From positions 1 to 20,245 of the forward strand of contig JBOFTV010000091.1 of NCBI GenBank assembly GCA_051652245.1: a stretch of 20,245 nt of DNA, read 5' to 3'. Numbering within the stretch: the stretch's first letter is position 1; each line of letters opens with the position of its first letter. The notes beneath the pieces were generated by a model. That model was not told the DNA's origin and made no database searches. It saw only the letters and a program-made list of their open reading frames with translations. Source of the DNA: BHER01 sp051652245. GTDB lineage: Bacteria; Bacillota_I; Bacilli_A; Culicoidibacterales; Culicoidibacteraceae. The translations under genes and the position numbers were made by a program. Below are positions 14,101-20,245 of the stretch, piece by piece.

Positions 14101-15063
14101 ATGATAAATAATAACGGAATTGAGATAACAATAAAACATATTAATGATGACACAGTGGTCAAAAGAGTGGTGAAGTGGCATGATAATATTTCATTGTATG
14201 AAATACACATGCTTGTTAATGAGCTTCTTGGACTGGATGAGAGCAAGGATGTTAGTATGACCATTGATGGACAAACAATAACAATGGTGGAGGAAGAAGT
14301 TGATCAAAAGTACTTTGTTGCTTTAAAGACACTAGAACTTAAAAAGCAAGAGCTTAATTACCTCTACATAGCGGAAACAGGGAATTTAGAGCTACTAATT
14401 GATATTAAAAACCTAGAACAAGAAATAATTGAAGAACCGCTATTTGTGGAAGGTGAGGGCGTAATTGACATTCCAACAGGAACAGCCAAGGAAGAACAAC
14501 TTGATATGTTAGTAATGGGTGAGGCAGTAAGAACTGTTTTTACTTTTTATGAAGAAATCAAAGCATTAGAAAAAGTGCAGGCACTAGAAGATGAAGGGGA
14601 GCTAACACCAGAAGAATTATCTTTTGAAGAACAGCGAATCATTGATCAAACATTGGATGCCTATATCACATTTCTTGGATTTACAGAAGAGCAAGCGGCC
14701 TATGTTGTTTTGTATAATGGGGCAATTGAGGCAATTGTTGGAACACTAGAAGAAAATGGCTATAAAGAAGAAGAAATTGAGAAAATCATGGGCGGTGATA
14801 TTTCGATGCTAGATAGTGATTACGAGCAAGTAGCGGATCAATTAGACATTCTTGCATCTCTGCCCAAAAGAGAAGAAATATTGACAGAAAATGATGAAGA
14901 AAAATTAAATCGTTTAGACGAAGTACTCGAAAGAATTCATCAAGAGCTAGAGCAAGAAGGTAAAATTGTGGATGATGAGTTACTAGATAATCCAGAAGAA
15001 ATCGAAAAATTAGAAGAAGAAATCGTCAGACGGCTACAGGCAGAATTTAATTCATTAAATTAA
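14101..15063 (+). CDS. Unrecognised acidic, Glu-rich cytoplasmic protein
   Basis: 320 aa, very rich in Glu and Asp, with no signal peptide or membrane segment. Residues about 5-65 look like a small alpha/beta domain (EITIKHIND...VVKW..NISLYEIHMLVNELLGLDES...IDG) that faintly recalls the start of pRiA4b ORF-3-like proteins. Residues 70-320 are mostly predicted helix, with long acidic amphipathic stretches such as EEIEKLEEEIVRRLQAEF, plus a possible UBA-like segment (FLGFTEEQAAYVVLYNGAIEAIVGTLEENGY). I do not recognise the family. It is the first gene of an operon with a HAD phosphatase (16-base gap) and queT. The weak ribosome binding site (GTGAAGAA) suggests modest translation. Confidence 0.75.
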   Translation: MINNNGIEITIKHINDDTVVKRVVKWHDNISLYEIHMLVNELLGLDESKDVSMTIDGQTITMVEEEVDQKYFVALKTLELKKQELNYLYIAETGNLELLIDIKNLEQEIIEEPLFVEGEGVIDIPTGTAKEEQLDMLVMGEAVRTVFTFYEEIKALEKVQALEDEGELTPEELSFEEQRIIDQTLDAYITFLGFTEEQAAYVVLYNGAIEAIVGTLEENGYKEEEIEKIMGGDISMLDSDYEQVADQLDILASLPKREEILTENDEEKLNRLDEVLERIHQELEQEGKIVDDELLDNPEEIEKLEEEIVRRLQAEFNSLN

Positions 15064-15079
15064 AAGAGGAGCTGAAAAA

Positions 15080-15916
15080 GTGGAAAAGCCATTATATTTT
15101 ATTTCCGACTTAGATGGAACATTATTGCATAAATCGAAAAGTTTTCTGCACCCATCAAATAAGCAGGAGCAGGCAATCAAAGAGCTATTAGCAGAGGGCC
15201 ATCAATTTGTTATTGCAACGGGTCGTGGATATAAAGACTGTGTGAGGGTATGCGAAAACCTAAACATCCCAATTCCCTATGCGATTGTCCAAAACGGTGC
15301 CATAATTTACAAAAATGGTGAACAGATAGTTGCTAAAATCTTAGAAAACGAACTAATTCAAGAAATTCGTGACTTCATCAGAAGGCAAAAGCTTCCGGTA
15401 CACTACTTTTCAATCACTGATATGGACTGGAAAATGCATATTAATGTGCTCACACTAAAAGGGTATGGACTAAGAAAGCTATATCAAAAAAGAGACCCCC
15501 AAAAATTTCTGCGATTAAAAAAGCGAACACTACTTAAATTAGCAGAGCAGAGTAGTGAATACTGCAAAATCCTCTTGTTTGTTGATCCGCATAAAATTGC
15601 CCAAGTAGAATCCGCCCTAACCCAAGAGTTTGGTCAGAGAATCGCAATATTTGCCTCTTCTAGATATAATATTGAAATCTGTGCCCATGGTGTGAGCAAA
15701 GCTAATGCAATTAAACAACTTGCCGAAATGGAAGCAATAGAGGAAAGCAAAATCGGATTTGTGGGTGACTCCGGCAATGATGTAAGCGCCTTTGAAGCTT
15801 TTAATCACACATACGTGATGAACCACGCACCAGATAAATATAAAATTAGCGGAACACAAAAAGTGACGGCAGTGTGTGATGCGATTGAACATTTTCGTGC
15901 AATACATAAGAAATAA
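15080..15916 (+). CDS. HAD superfamily (Cof-type, subfamily IIB) phosphatase
   Basis: 278 aa. HAD motif I is SDLDGTLLH (D10 nucleophile, D12 acid), motif II IATGRGY, motif III K207 in HGVSKANAI, and motif IV GFVGDSGND (D230, D234). The insertion between motifs II and III is the C2B cap of Cof/YkrA-type phosphatases, which dephosphorylate small metabolites such as sugar phosphates, flavin precursors or PLP. The substrate is not predictable. It starts at GTG (15080) with AGAGGAG upstream at normal spacing. It lies 16 bases after the acidic protein and 11 bases before queT. Confidence 0.92.
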   Translation: MEKPLYFISDLDGTLLHKSKSFLHPSNKQEQAIKELLAEGHQFVIATGRGYKDCVRVCENLNIPIPYAIVQNGAIIYKNGEQIVAKILENELIQEIRDFIRRQKLPVHYFSITDMDWKMHINVLTLKGYGLRKLYQKRDPQKFLRLKKRTLLKLAEQSSEYCKILLFVDPHKIAQVESALTQEFGQRIAIFASSRYNIEICAHGVSKANAIKQLAEMEAIEESKIGFVGDSGNDVSAFEAFNHTYVMNHAPDKYKISGTQKVTAVCDAIEHFRAIHKK

Positions 15917-15927
15917 GGAGAACTGGA

Positions 15928-16437
15928 ATGAAACTTAAAATTAAAGACCTTGCTCAAATAGCAATTATAGCTGCGCTGTATATTGTTATGACATTAATTG
16001 TGCCATTTTCATTTGGTCCAATTCAATTTCGGATATCAGAATTTTTAAATTTCCTTGTCATTTTTGATAAAAAATATGCAATCGGCGTGATCATAGGTGT
16101 CTTTATTGCTAATTTATTTTCGCTGTATGGGCTTGACCTCCTTTTTGGCACGATGCACACAATTATCTCATTTGCGGTCTGCCTGATAGCCTTTAAATTT
16201 ATAGCCAATAGGCTTGCTAAATATATTGTTGTTACAGTCGCCTTTTCCCTTCTAATTGTGATCATTGCGGGCGAAATCATGATAATCAACCAATCATTGG
16301 AATTGTTTTGGCCGGTTTATATCTCACTTATAATGAGTGAAGTTGCCGTTTTATTACTGGGTGGAATCATCATGTGGCAGCTGGAAAATTTATTGCGCAA
16401 GACTAATTTTTTAACCAACGAAACCAATGAATTGTAA
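15928..16437 (+). CDS. queT: Queuosine precursor ECF transporter S component QueT
   Basis: 169 aa integral membrane protein with five or six hydrophobic segments. IAIIAALYIVMTLI, then the signature FGPIQFRISEFLNFLVIFD and IGVFIANLFSLYGLDLLFGTMHTII define the QueT family. It binds a queuosine precursor (queuine/preQ1 type) and works with a shared ECF energizing module encoded elsewhere. Ribosome binding site AAGGAGA, six bases before ATG. It is last in its operon. No preQ1 riboswitch is visible ahead of it. An insertion element lands exactly at its stop codon, and the TAA is part of the 8-base target duplication. Confidence 0.92.
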   Translation: MKLKIKDLAQIAIIAALYIVMTLIVPFSFGPIQFRISEFLNFLVIFDKKYAIGVIIGVFIANLFSLYGLDLLFGTMHTIISFAVCLIAFKFIANRLAKYIVVTVAFSLLIVIIAGEIMIINQSLELFWPVYISLIMSEVAVLLLGGIIMWQLENLLRKTNFLTNETNEL

Positions 16438-16462
16438 TTTGAGTTACCCCCTATGCAATAAG

Positions 16463-16499
16463 AAAAAGCTGAGTACATGTGAGTGTATTCAGCTTTTTT
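16463..16499 (+). terminator. Intrinsic terminator inside the IS end, downstream of queT
   Basis: AAAAAGCTGA-TACA pairs with TGTA-TCAGCTTTTTT around a 6-base loop, with A and T runs on both sides. It sits within the insertion element near its left end and would now end queT transcription. Confidence 0.88.
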
Positions 16500-16726
16500 G
16501 ATCTATAGGACTTCTTAGAGTAAAACAATGTGGCATGCTGTTGGTTTATTTTTGGTCTAGTCTAGTCAAGCCAAGCATCTCATGTAGATTTTGGTGTGCC
16601 CATTGCAACATCTTTTTGTCTGCCATAAGCAGTTTGATAGAACCAGGTACTCATTCTTTTTTTATATGCTTTAGCACAGGAAATGACGAATTTCCACAGT
16701 ATGTTCTTATGCTGCGTTTGAATTAA

Positions 16727-16925
16727 GTATGCCTGATAGTCCATTGTGTTTTTGCACGAACGATGAAATGTACTTCATCGCCTACAATAACTTTCTCCAA
16801 GTTTCTCGTTTTTGTCTGCCCCGTCACGAACAATGCCTAGACTTTCAAACACATTGCCGCGTGTCTTAGAAATATCACTATCATCAAAACGGAAAATAGG
16901 TTCGTCACCAAGCAATGGTTTCATT
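16727..16925 (-). pseudogene. IS4-type transposase fragments
   Basis: On the minus strand a segment reads MKPLLGDEPIFRFDDSDIS followed by KTRGNVFESLGIVRDGADK. This is the region around the first catalytic Asp of IS4-type transposases (DDSDISK..G..FE.LG.VRDG). After a frame change the next readable piece is GDEVHFIVRAKTQWTI, like the later 'FVIRAK.NR' block. The sequence between is missing and stops follow, so this is a deleted, frameshifted relic. The remainder of the element (16500-16726) has no clear homology; short open frames there are not convincing. Confidence 0.65.
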
Positions 16926-17022
16926 GTTGCGAATTAGCACTGTTTTTCTGATTTTGTGGATAACTTTGTCTTTATGGGGGTAACTCAAAAAATTGTAATA
17001 ATGGTAATCTAGGCATTTTTAT

Positions 17023-17030
17023 GGTACAAT
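17023..17030 (+). promoter_or_regulatory. Promoter of the TPP riboswitch / thiT transcript
   Basis: TGG-TACAAT (extended -10) 14 bases before the riboswitch aptamer. The -35 is poor (TGGTAA at 17002-17007). Confidence 0.5.
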
Positions 17031-17043
17031 AAAATAAGTTATT

Positions 17044-17125
17044 TCAAGACAGGGGTGCGTGAAAGCGCTGAGACAATACCCTTTGAACCTGATACTAGAT
17101 AATGCTAGGCGAAGGGAGTGTTTGA
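17044..17125 (+). promoter_or_regulatory. TPP (THI-box) riboswitch aptamer
   Basis: It contains the conserved blocks AGGGGTGC, GCTGAGA, ATACCCTTTGAACCTGAT and AATGCTAGGCGAAGGGA in the right order and spacing. P1 can form between TCAA-ACA (17044-17051) and TGTTTGA (17119-17125). It senses thiamine pyrophosphate and lies directly upstream of the thiamine transporter gene thiT. Confidence 0.95.
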
Positions 17126-17160
17126 TTTTTAATATGGGCTAGTCACCATATAATAAAGGG

Positions 17161-17207
17161 AATCCACTTCTTTTAATTGTTTAGCAACAATAAGAGGAGT
17201 GGATTTT
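17161..17207 (+). terminator. Riboswitch expression platform: terminator hairpin covering the thiT ribosome binding site
   Basis: 17161-17179 pairs with 17185-17202 (AATCCACTTC.. with ..GGAGTGGATT, some G-U), followed by TTTTT. The right arm contains GAGGAG (17194-17199), the only ribosome binding site of thiT, so the hairpin can both end transcription and hide translation initiation. Confidence 0.8.
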
Positions 17208-17212
17208 TAGAT

Positions 17213-17734
17213 ATGGAAAAGTTTGACGTGAAGGCGATAGCAAAAATTGCGGTCTTTTTAGGCTTGATTGTGATGCTTGAAGTACTCGAAAGTTTGTTTT
17301 TACGAATGCCACAAGGAGGGAGTCTCTCATTAGCAACGCTCCTATTTTTGTTTGTTATTCCGGTGTTAACAAACCGAGATAGCTTAGTGTTATTTATCTT
17401 ATGGCGACTGCTTGCAATTATACTCATCCCTCCCTTTATTGCTTCCCCCCTACAATTTCTTTTGGACTACATCATTGCCTACAGTGGATTTCTAGGTGTA
17501 ATCATCTTACTAAAACCGCGAAAACATACACGACTCATTTTAGCCATCATACTTGCAAATAGTTGGCGCTACTTTATCCATGTACTAACGGGCATCCTCT
17601 ATTTTGGTCAATACGCAGAAGGACCAATAGTTGCATATTCCCTGCTTTATAATCTAACTTACATGCTCCCAACATTAGTAATTCACATAATATTAGCAAT
17701 AATAATGAAAAAAAACTGGGAGAAAATCCAGTGA
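17213..17734 (+). CDS. thiT: Energy-coupled thiamine transporter S component ThiT
   Basis: 173 aa, six hydrophobic segments. MPQGGSLSLATLLFLFVIPV and the C-terminal NSWRYFIHVLTGILYFGQYAEG, then YSLLYNLTYMLPTL, carry the thiamine-binding aromatic, His and Asn residues typical of ThiT. It binds thiamine outside the cell and needs the shared EcfA/A'/T module, not present here. A TTG at 17177 would lie inside the terminator hairpin. The ATG at 17213 is chosen, 13 bases from GAGGAG, which is rather long. Upstream lies a TPP riboswitch, so expression falls when thiamine pyrophosphate is plentiful. Confidence 0.93.
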   Translation: MEKFDVKAIAKIAVFLGLIVMLEVLESLFLRMPQGGSLSLATLLFLFVIPVLTNRDSLVLFILWRLLAIILIPPFIASPLQFLLDYIIAYSGFLGVIILLKPRKHTRLILAIILANSWRYFIHVLTGILYFGQYAEGPIVAYSLLYNLTYMLPTLVIHIILAIIMKKNWEKIQ

Positions 17735-17776
17735 CGAGATAATAAACCGCAAAATACATTAAAGTATAAAAAAGAG

Positions 17777-17791
17777 GTGCTAAATTAGCAC
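17777..17791. repeat. Short perfect palindrome
   Basis: GTGCTAA-A-TTAGCAC, 7-bp arms around one base, 43 bases after thiT. No T tract follows. Role unknown; it could be a protein binding site. Confidence 0.4.
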
Positions 17792-17865
17792 GAGAAACCA
17801 ACCACTCCTTTAGATGACGCAGAGCAAAAAGAAAATTCATTTGCTTGTGGAAAGTGAAGCGATTA

Positions 17866-17901
17866 GAAAAGGCACTTGCAGAGCAATTGTCTTTTCTTTT
17901 T
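17866..17901 (+). terminator. Probable intrinsic terminator downstream of thiT, inside a larger hairpin
   Basis: GAAAAGGCA (17866-17874) and TTGC (17876-17879) pair with GCAA (17883-17886) and TGTCTTTTC (17888-17896), followed by TTTTT. Outer arms GAAAgTGAAGcGAT (17850-17863) and ATCACTTCATTTC (17907-17919) extend it into a nested hairpin of about 70 bases. Confidence 0.65.
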
Positions 17902-18071
17902 GAAATATCACTTCATTTCTCAGGACTATATTAGCTAAAACCGCATGTTTTTTTTTCTAAACAAGGGGGGGCGTAGACGAAATCAAAGTACGGAGTGAAT
18001 AACATCAACTATTAAGTGAATAAGATAAGAAAAAAATTGAAAACTGCGAAATAATAAGTAGGAGTGGTGAG

Positions 18072-18161
18072 ATGAACGTTTTAGTTGTAGGAGGCAGCAC
18101 ATTTTTTGCATTTCAATGCCCTTTTCTGTACCATTGTGAAAGGATTGTCTTTTTAAATTGA
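18072..18161 (+). pseudogene. Possible N-terminal stub of a Rossmann-fold (epimerase-like) gene
   Basis: A good ribosome binding site (AGGAGTGGTGAG) leads into an ATG and the 29-residue peptide MNVLVVGGSTFFAFQCPFLY and 9 more residues. The first 13 residues look like the NAD(P)-binding start of extended short-chain epimerases (xVLVxGGTxFFG). The rest does not, and a stop follows. It reads best as a truncated gene. A genuine small peptide cannot be excluded. Confidence 0.3.
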
Positions 18162-18186
18162 CAATCTTAGCATTGTAGTATAGAAT
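18158..18186 (+). promoter_or_regulatory. Near-consensus sigma-A promoter
   Basis: Perfect TTGACA (18158-18163), exactly 17 bases, TAGAAT (18181-18186; 5 of 6). It is the best-scoring promoter seen in the window. No gene starts within 390 bases downstream, so the transcript is either a small RNA or a long leader for the lipoprotein operon. Confidence 0.7.
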
Positions 18187-18240
18187 AATTACATGAAAAT
18201 AATTATAAACGGTGAAAACAAATAATTGGAGACCACAGAA

Positions 18241-18463
18241 ATTAACGGAGAGGTAGAAGGAAACAATTATTAAATTAACGCTATAATAATTGTTGTGAGC
18301 TATCCGTTATTTGAGAGAAAAGCTCCAGTATTTTTTTAATTTGTTATTCCTTTTTCTGTATCTTTTGTTGGAATTAAAGATACGACAACTTAATAATTAT
18401 CATTTTTGATATTTTGGGGACGGATAGAGGCTATTGTCTTTATTTTCAATATGCCAATAGCGC
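18241..18463 (+). ncRNA. Structured untranslated RNA region with competing pairings
   Basis: TAACGGAGAG (18243-18252) pairs 9/10 with CTATCCGTTA (18300-18309), enclosing a perfect 10-bp stem (18262-18271 with 18285-18294). CTATCCGT also pairs perfectly with ACGGATAG (18420-18427), enclosing an 8-bp hairpin (18358-18365 with 18376-18383). GAGCT (18297-18301) can pair with AGCTC (18321-18325) ahead of seven T. GGCTATTG (18429-18436) can pair with CAATAGC (18455-18461). These sets share bases and exclude each other. No known riboswitch class was recognised. Confidence 0.45.
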
Positions 18464-18472
18464 CCTTATAAT
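18443..18472 (+). promoter_or_regulatory. Second candidate promoter for the lipoprotein operon
   Basis: TTTTCA (18443-18448), 18 bases, perfect TATAAT (18467-18472). Transcripts from here would skip most of the structured leader. Confidence 0.45.
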
Positions 18473-18582
18473 ATGACTAGCCGAACAAAAAATATTGTAA
18501 TAATCACCAAAATTGGCTCTTGTAGATTTGATATTTACATGATTTTTAGCTGAAAGAACAACGAAAGGAATTGAACAAGAAA

Positions 18583-19527
18583 ATGAAGAAAATCATGTTA
18601 ATCATAATAAGCATACTACTACTAGGAGGATGTAAAATGGCTAAACCCGTAAAAGTAAAAGAATATACCAAAGAAGAAATAACAGCAGGAGGCGTAATTG
18701 ATGTCGAAAAAGCAAGAGAATCAGGCTATGTTACATATGCAGAAACGGCCAATGATATTGTCACCGGAAAAAATAAAAAAGCGCGAAAATACATTGATGA
18801 ACACTACACAGAATTAGAAGAACTAGCAAAAAAATGGATTACCGAATCTATAGGTAGAGATGTCGAAATTGTAGGAATCAATGGAGTTTTCCCATATATG
18901 GCCGCATCAATTGTATTTAAAACGACGGAGTTTCCTGTGATTTATGAAAGAACATCGATTGGTCTAGTGGATAATTTAGAATTTGAAGAAGGAGGGTATA
19001 AGGGAATAGACGAAGTAATCTTACATTATAGAACCGTTTCAGAGCTATACATGTATGCGTATGAAGAGGAATTAAACGAACTAAGAGCTCATTTTTCCCA
19101 AAAATATCCGCAGTATATGCCTACAATTATTCCTTCAAAAGATGCCGATTATAATAGCACCGGAGCCCCTTTCATTACAGTGGGCGTAGTTGCACCACTT
19201 GGAGAAAAAGGTGTGCCATATCGCGAAAAATTTCTCAAAGGCATGTATGAAAAATACTGGGAAAATCCACAGATGACTAGAGCCGAGTTAAGGGAACTTT
19301 TTGAAAAAGAAGAAAAAGTTTATTTAACAGTGGATATTCTGGTATATGAAAAGGATATAGCCAAGATACCAACCCCCGAGGAGGCAAAGTTGCTTCAAAC
19401 CGATATTATGGAGTATGATTTTTACTGGGATAATTCGAATAAAAGAAGCGTCCGCGTTTTTTTAGGGACAAATTTAAGAAAGGTCAAAGCACTAGAACCG
19501 CTACACAGAGAATCAATTTATGCTTAA
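18583..19527 (+). CDS. Lipoprotein, DUF1672-like, possible immunity protein
   Basis: 314 aa. MKKIMLIIISILLLGGC is a lipoprotein signal peptide with lipobox LLGGC; the Cys17 lipid anchor places the rest outside the membrane. The mature part is soluble and charged. It shares with DUF1672 lipoproteins the layout of a helix ending in an aromatic-rich strand (YTELEELAKKWITESIGRDVEIVGINGV), an ELYMYAYEEELNEL helix and a YWENPQMTRAELRELFEKE segment. The resemblance is remembered, not searched. An upstream TTG (18571) abuts the AAAGGAA site; the ATG at 18583 gives the proper signal peptide, though its spacing is long. The lipase-like gene begins 21 bases after it, so the two are an operon. Confidence 0.7.
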   Translation: MKKIMLIIISILLLGGCKMAKPVKVKEYTKEEITAGGVIDVEKARESGYVTYAETANDIVTGKNKKARKYIDEHYTELEELAKKWITESIGRDVEIVGINGVFPYMAASIVFKTTEFPVIYERTSIGLVDNLEFEEGGYKGIDEVILHYRTVSELYMYAYEEELNELRAHFSQKYPQYMPTIIPSKDADYNSTGAPFITVGVVAPLGEKGVPYREKFLKGMYEKYWENPQMTRAELRELFEKEEKVYLTVDILVYEKDIAKIPTPEEAKLLQTDIMEYDFYWDNSNKRSVRVFLGTNLRKVKALEPLHRESIYA

Positions 19528-19548
19528 TACGAGAAATGAGGGAATAAA

Positions 19549-20245
19549 ATGGTAAGAAAAGATAGTGATTTAATTGAATTAGGTGGCTATTGGGTCTATG
19601 AAATCATGGAAAATGGCGTTGAAAAACCTCCACTCACAGTTAATGGGAGAGTGTACGAAGTCGTCGATATCAGAAGAAATGGTAACCATGGTCTAGATGC
19701 AATCACAGTAGTAGCTGAATTAACGGGCGAAGTAAGTATTATCTACGAAGGCACCACCGACCTAGATGATATTAGGACCGATTTTGGATTAATAACGGGA
19801 GAAACAGACGCTCAATTTGATGAAGCCCAAAACTATTATCTAGAAATGAAGCAAAAATTAACATTATTAAATCAAGAACGCATCAAAATGGGAGCAGAGC
19901 CATATGATTCAAAAGTAAGCAATGTTGGTGGAAATTCATTAGGTGGCAGCTTAGCCAACTATATTGCTAAATTATTTGAGCAAGATGGCATATTTGCCGT
20001 TACACTAGATCCAGCCCCCTTACCAAGTGGCGTAGAACCTAGTAATAATGGGATAAATTATGTCACCCACACATCACCACTACATTTAGCAGCAAAAGGT
20101 GCGGGCTACTTTCCAAGTAGGTTCCCAGGAAGGTTCGAATTTGTTAAATATGGTATATTTAGTATTGAAAAATTCGTTGCTAATCACACCGGATATGAGA
20201 AAAAAAGTGAGGGCTGGGGAATAGATGACTTCCTACCCTTTTCAG
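19549..20245 (+). CDS. Lipase-domain protein (alpha/beta hydrolase), partial; possible secreted lipase toxin
   Basis: An open frame from ATG 19549 (ribosome binding site GAGGGA six bases upstream) runs off the window end: 232 residues, no stop. It has no signal peptide. Order of elements: AITVVAELTGEVSIIYEGTTDLDDIRTD (class-3-lipase-like strand with G-T-T-D), helix, then VSNVGGNSLGGSLANYIA with nucleophile S130 in G-N-S-L-G, AVTLDPAP (D154 candidate acid) and NHTGYE (H213 candidate base). A lipase domain at the very N-terminus without export signal, next to a lipoprotein gene, resembles the type VII-secreted lipase TslA of S. aureus, whose targeting domain is C-terminal. That domain would be beyond the window. 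The hydrolase fold is well supported; the toxin role is inferred. Confidence 0.75.
   Translation, partial: MVRKDSDLIELGGYWVYEIMENGVEKPPLTVNGRVYEVVDIRRNGNHGLDAITVVAELTGEVSIIYEGTTDLDDIRTDFGLITGETDAQFDEAQNYYLEMKQKLTLLNQERIKMGAEPYDSKVSNVGGNSLGGSLANYIAKLFEQDGIFAVTLDPAPLPSGVEPSNNGINYVTHTSPLHLAAKGAGYFPSRFPGRFEFVKYGIFSIEKFVANHTGYEKKSEGWGIDDFLPFS

Larger units (their letters stand above)
16438..16990. mobile_element. Decayed IS element with intact terminal inverted repeats and target duplication
   Basis: Terminal inverted repeats TTTGAGTTACCCCC (16438-16451) and GGGGGTAACTCAAA (16976-16989) match perfectly over 14 bases. AATTGTAA directly precedes the left end (16430-16437) and follows the right end (16991-16998, offset by one A), which looks like an 8-9 base target duplication. 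The 553-base interior holds minus-strand fragments of an IS4-type transposase and is far shorter than a complete element. It is a non-autonomous, internally deleted copy. Confidence 0.8.

Noticed and set aside
15928..15950. preQ1 riboswitch expected before queT
   Set aside because: Only 11 bases separate queT from the preceding gene and no preQ1 aptamer pattern was seen at the operon start (14045-14100).
16535..16726. 63-residue open frame in the insertion element
   Set aside because: No ribosome binding site, Cys/Ser-rich unrelated composition, and it lies in a decayed element whose real coding fragments are on the other strand.
17177..17212. TTG start giving a 12-residue extension of ThiT
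   Set aside because: The codon is inside the terminator hairpin and has no ribosome binding site of its own.
17949..17971. T and G homopolymer runs as a phase-variable tract
   Set aside because: No open reading frame spans them, so length changes would not switch any visible gene.
18194..18226. Ten-residue open frame (MKIIINGENK) just after the 18158 promoter
   Set aside because: No ribosome binding site, and it sits about where transcription would start. A leader peptide role cannot be supported.

Overview
This window comes from a low-GC Gram-positive chromosome (Bacillota). The pointers are AT-rich DNA, strong AGGAGG-type ribosome binding sites, sigma-A promoters with extended -10 boxes, ECF-type vitamin transporter subunits (QueT, ThiT), a PTS-based beta-glucoside system with GntR control, and Bacillus-type gene forms (PdxK, YtqA/YtqB, KtrA, LacX-like epimerase). 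I cannot name the genus from sequence alone.

Layout. 1-493: a frameshifted, truncated IS4-type transposase remnant. 528-4195: a beta-glucoside locus with a divergent GntR/UTRA regulator, a GH1 (6-phospho-)beta-glucosidase and a Lac-family PTS IIC permease, closed by a bidirectional terminator. 4240-5872 (minus): a DUF1622 membrane protein and a CCA/poly(A)-polymerase-family nucleotidyltransferase. 6038-9278: nagB, yaaA, ktrA and an aldose-1-epimerase-like gene. 9403-10093: PTS IIB and IIA of the same Lac/cellobiose family as the distant IIC, behind a promoter with a good catabolite-repression (cre) match over its -35. 10161-13949: a GNAT acetyltransferase, the ytqA-ytqB tRNA-modification pair (minus), thiol peroxidase tpx, and pdxK (minus). 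14101-16437: an operon of an unrecognised acidic protein, a HAD/Cof phosphatase and QueT. 16438-16990: a decayed insertion element with intact terminal inverted repeats and a target duplication, containing fragments of an IS4-type transposase. 17044-17734: a TPP riboswitch controlling ThiT. 17735-18582: about 850 bases without an intact gene but with a terminator, a gene stub, a near-consensus promoter and several mutually exclusive RNA pairings. 18583-end: a lipoprotein followed by a GxSxG lipase-like protein cut by the window edge.

How the genes fit together. GH1 and the split PTS (IIC at 2.9 kb, IIB/IIA at 9.4 kb) can together import and cleave aryl-/beta-glucosides or cellobiose, and NagB and the epimerase feed amino sugars and hexoses into glycolysis. 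PdxK (HMP/pyridoxal kinase), riboswitch-controlled ThiT and QueT suggest salvage of thiamine, B6 and queuosine precursors. YtqA/YtqB act on wobble uridine 34 of tRNA.

The most interesting end of the window is the right one. A DUF1672-like lipoprotein lies immediately upstream of a signal-peptide-less N-terminal lipase domain. This resembles a type VII-secreted lipase toxin with 'reverse' domain order and its surface lipoprotein immunity protein (the S. aureus TslA/TilA arrangement). It is preceded by a structured, possibly switching, untranslated leader. The identification is an inference and depends on sequence past 20245.
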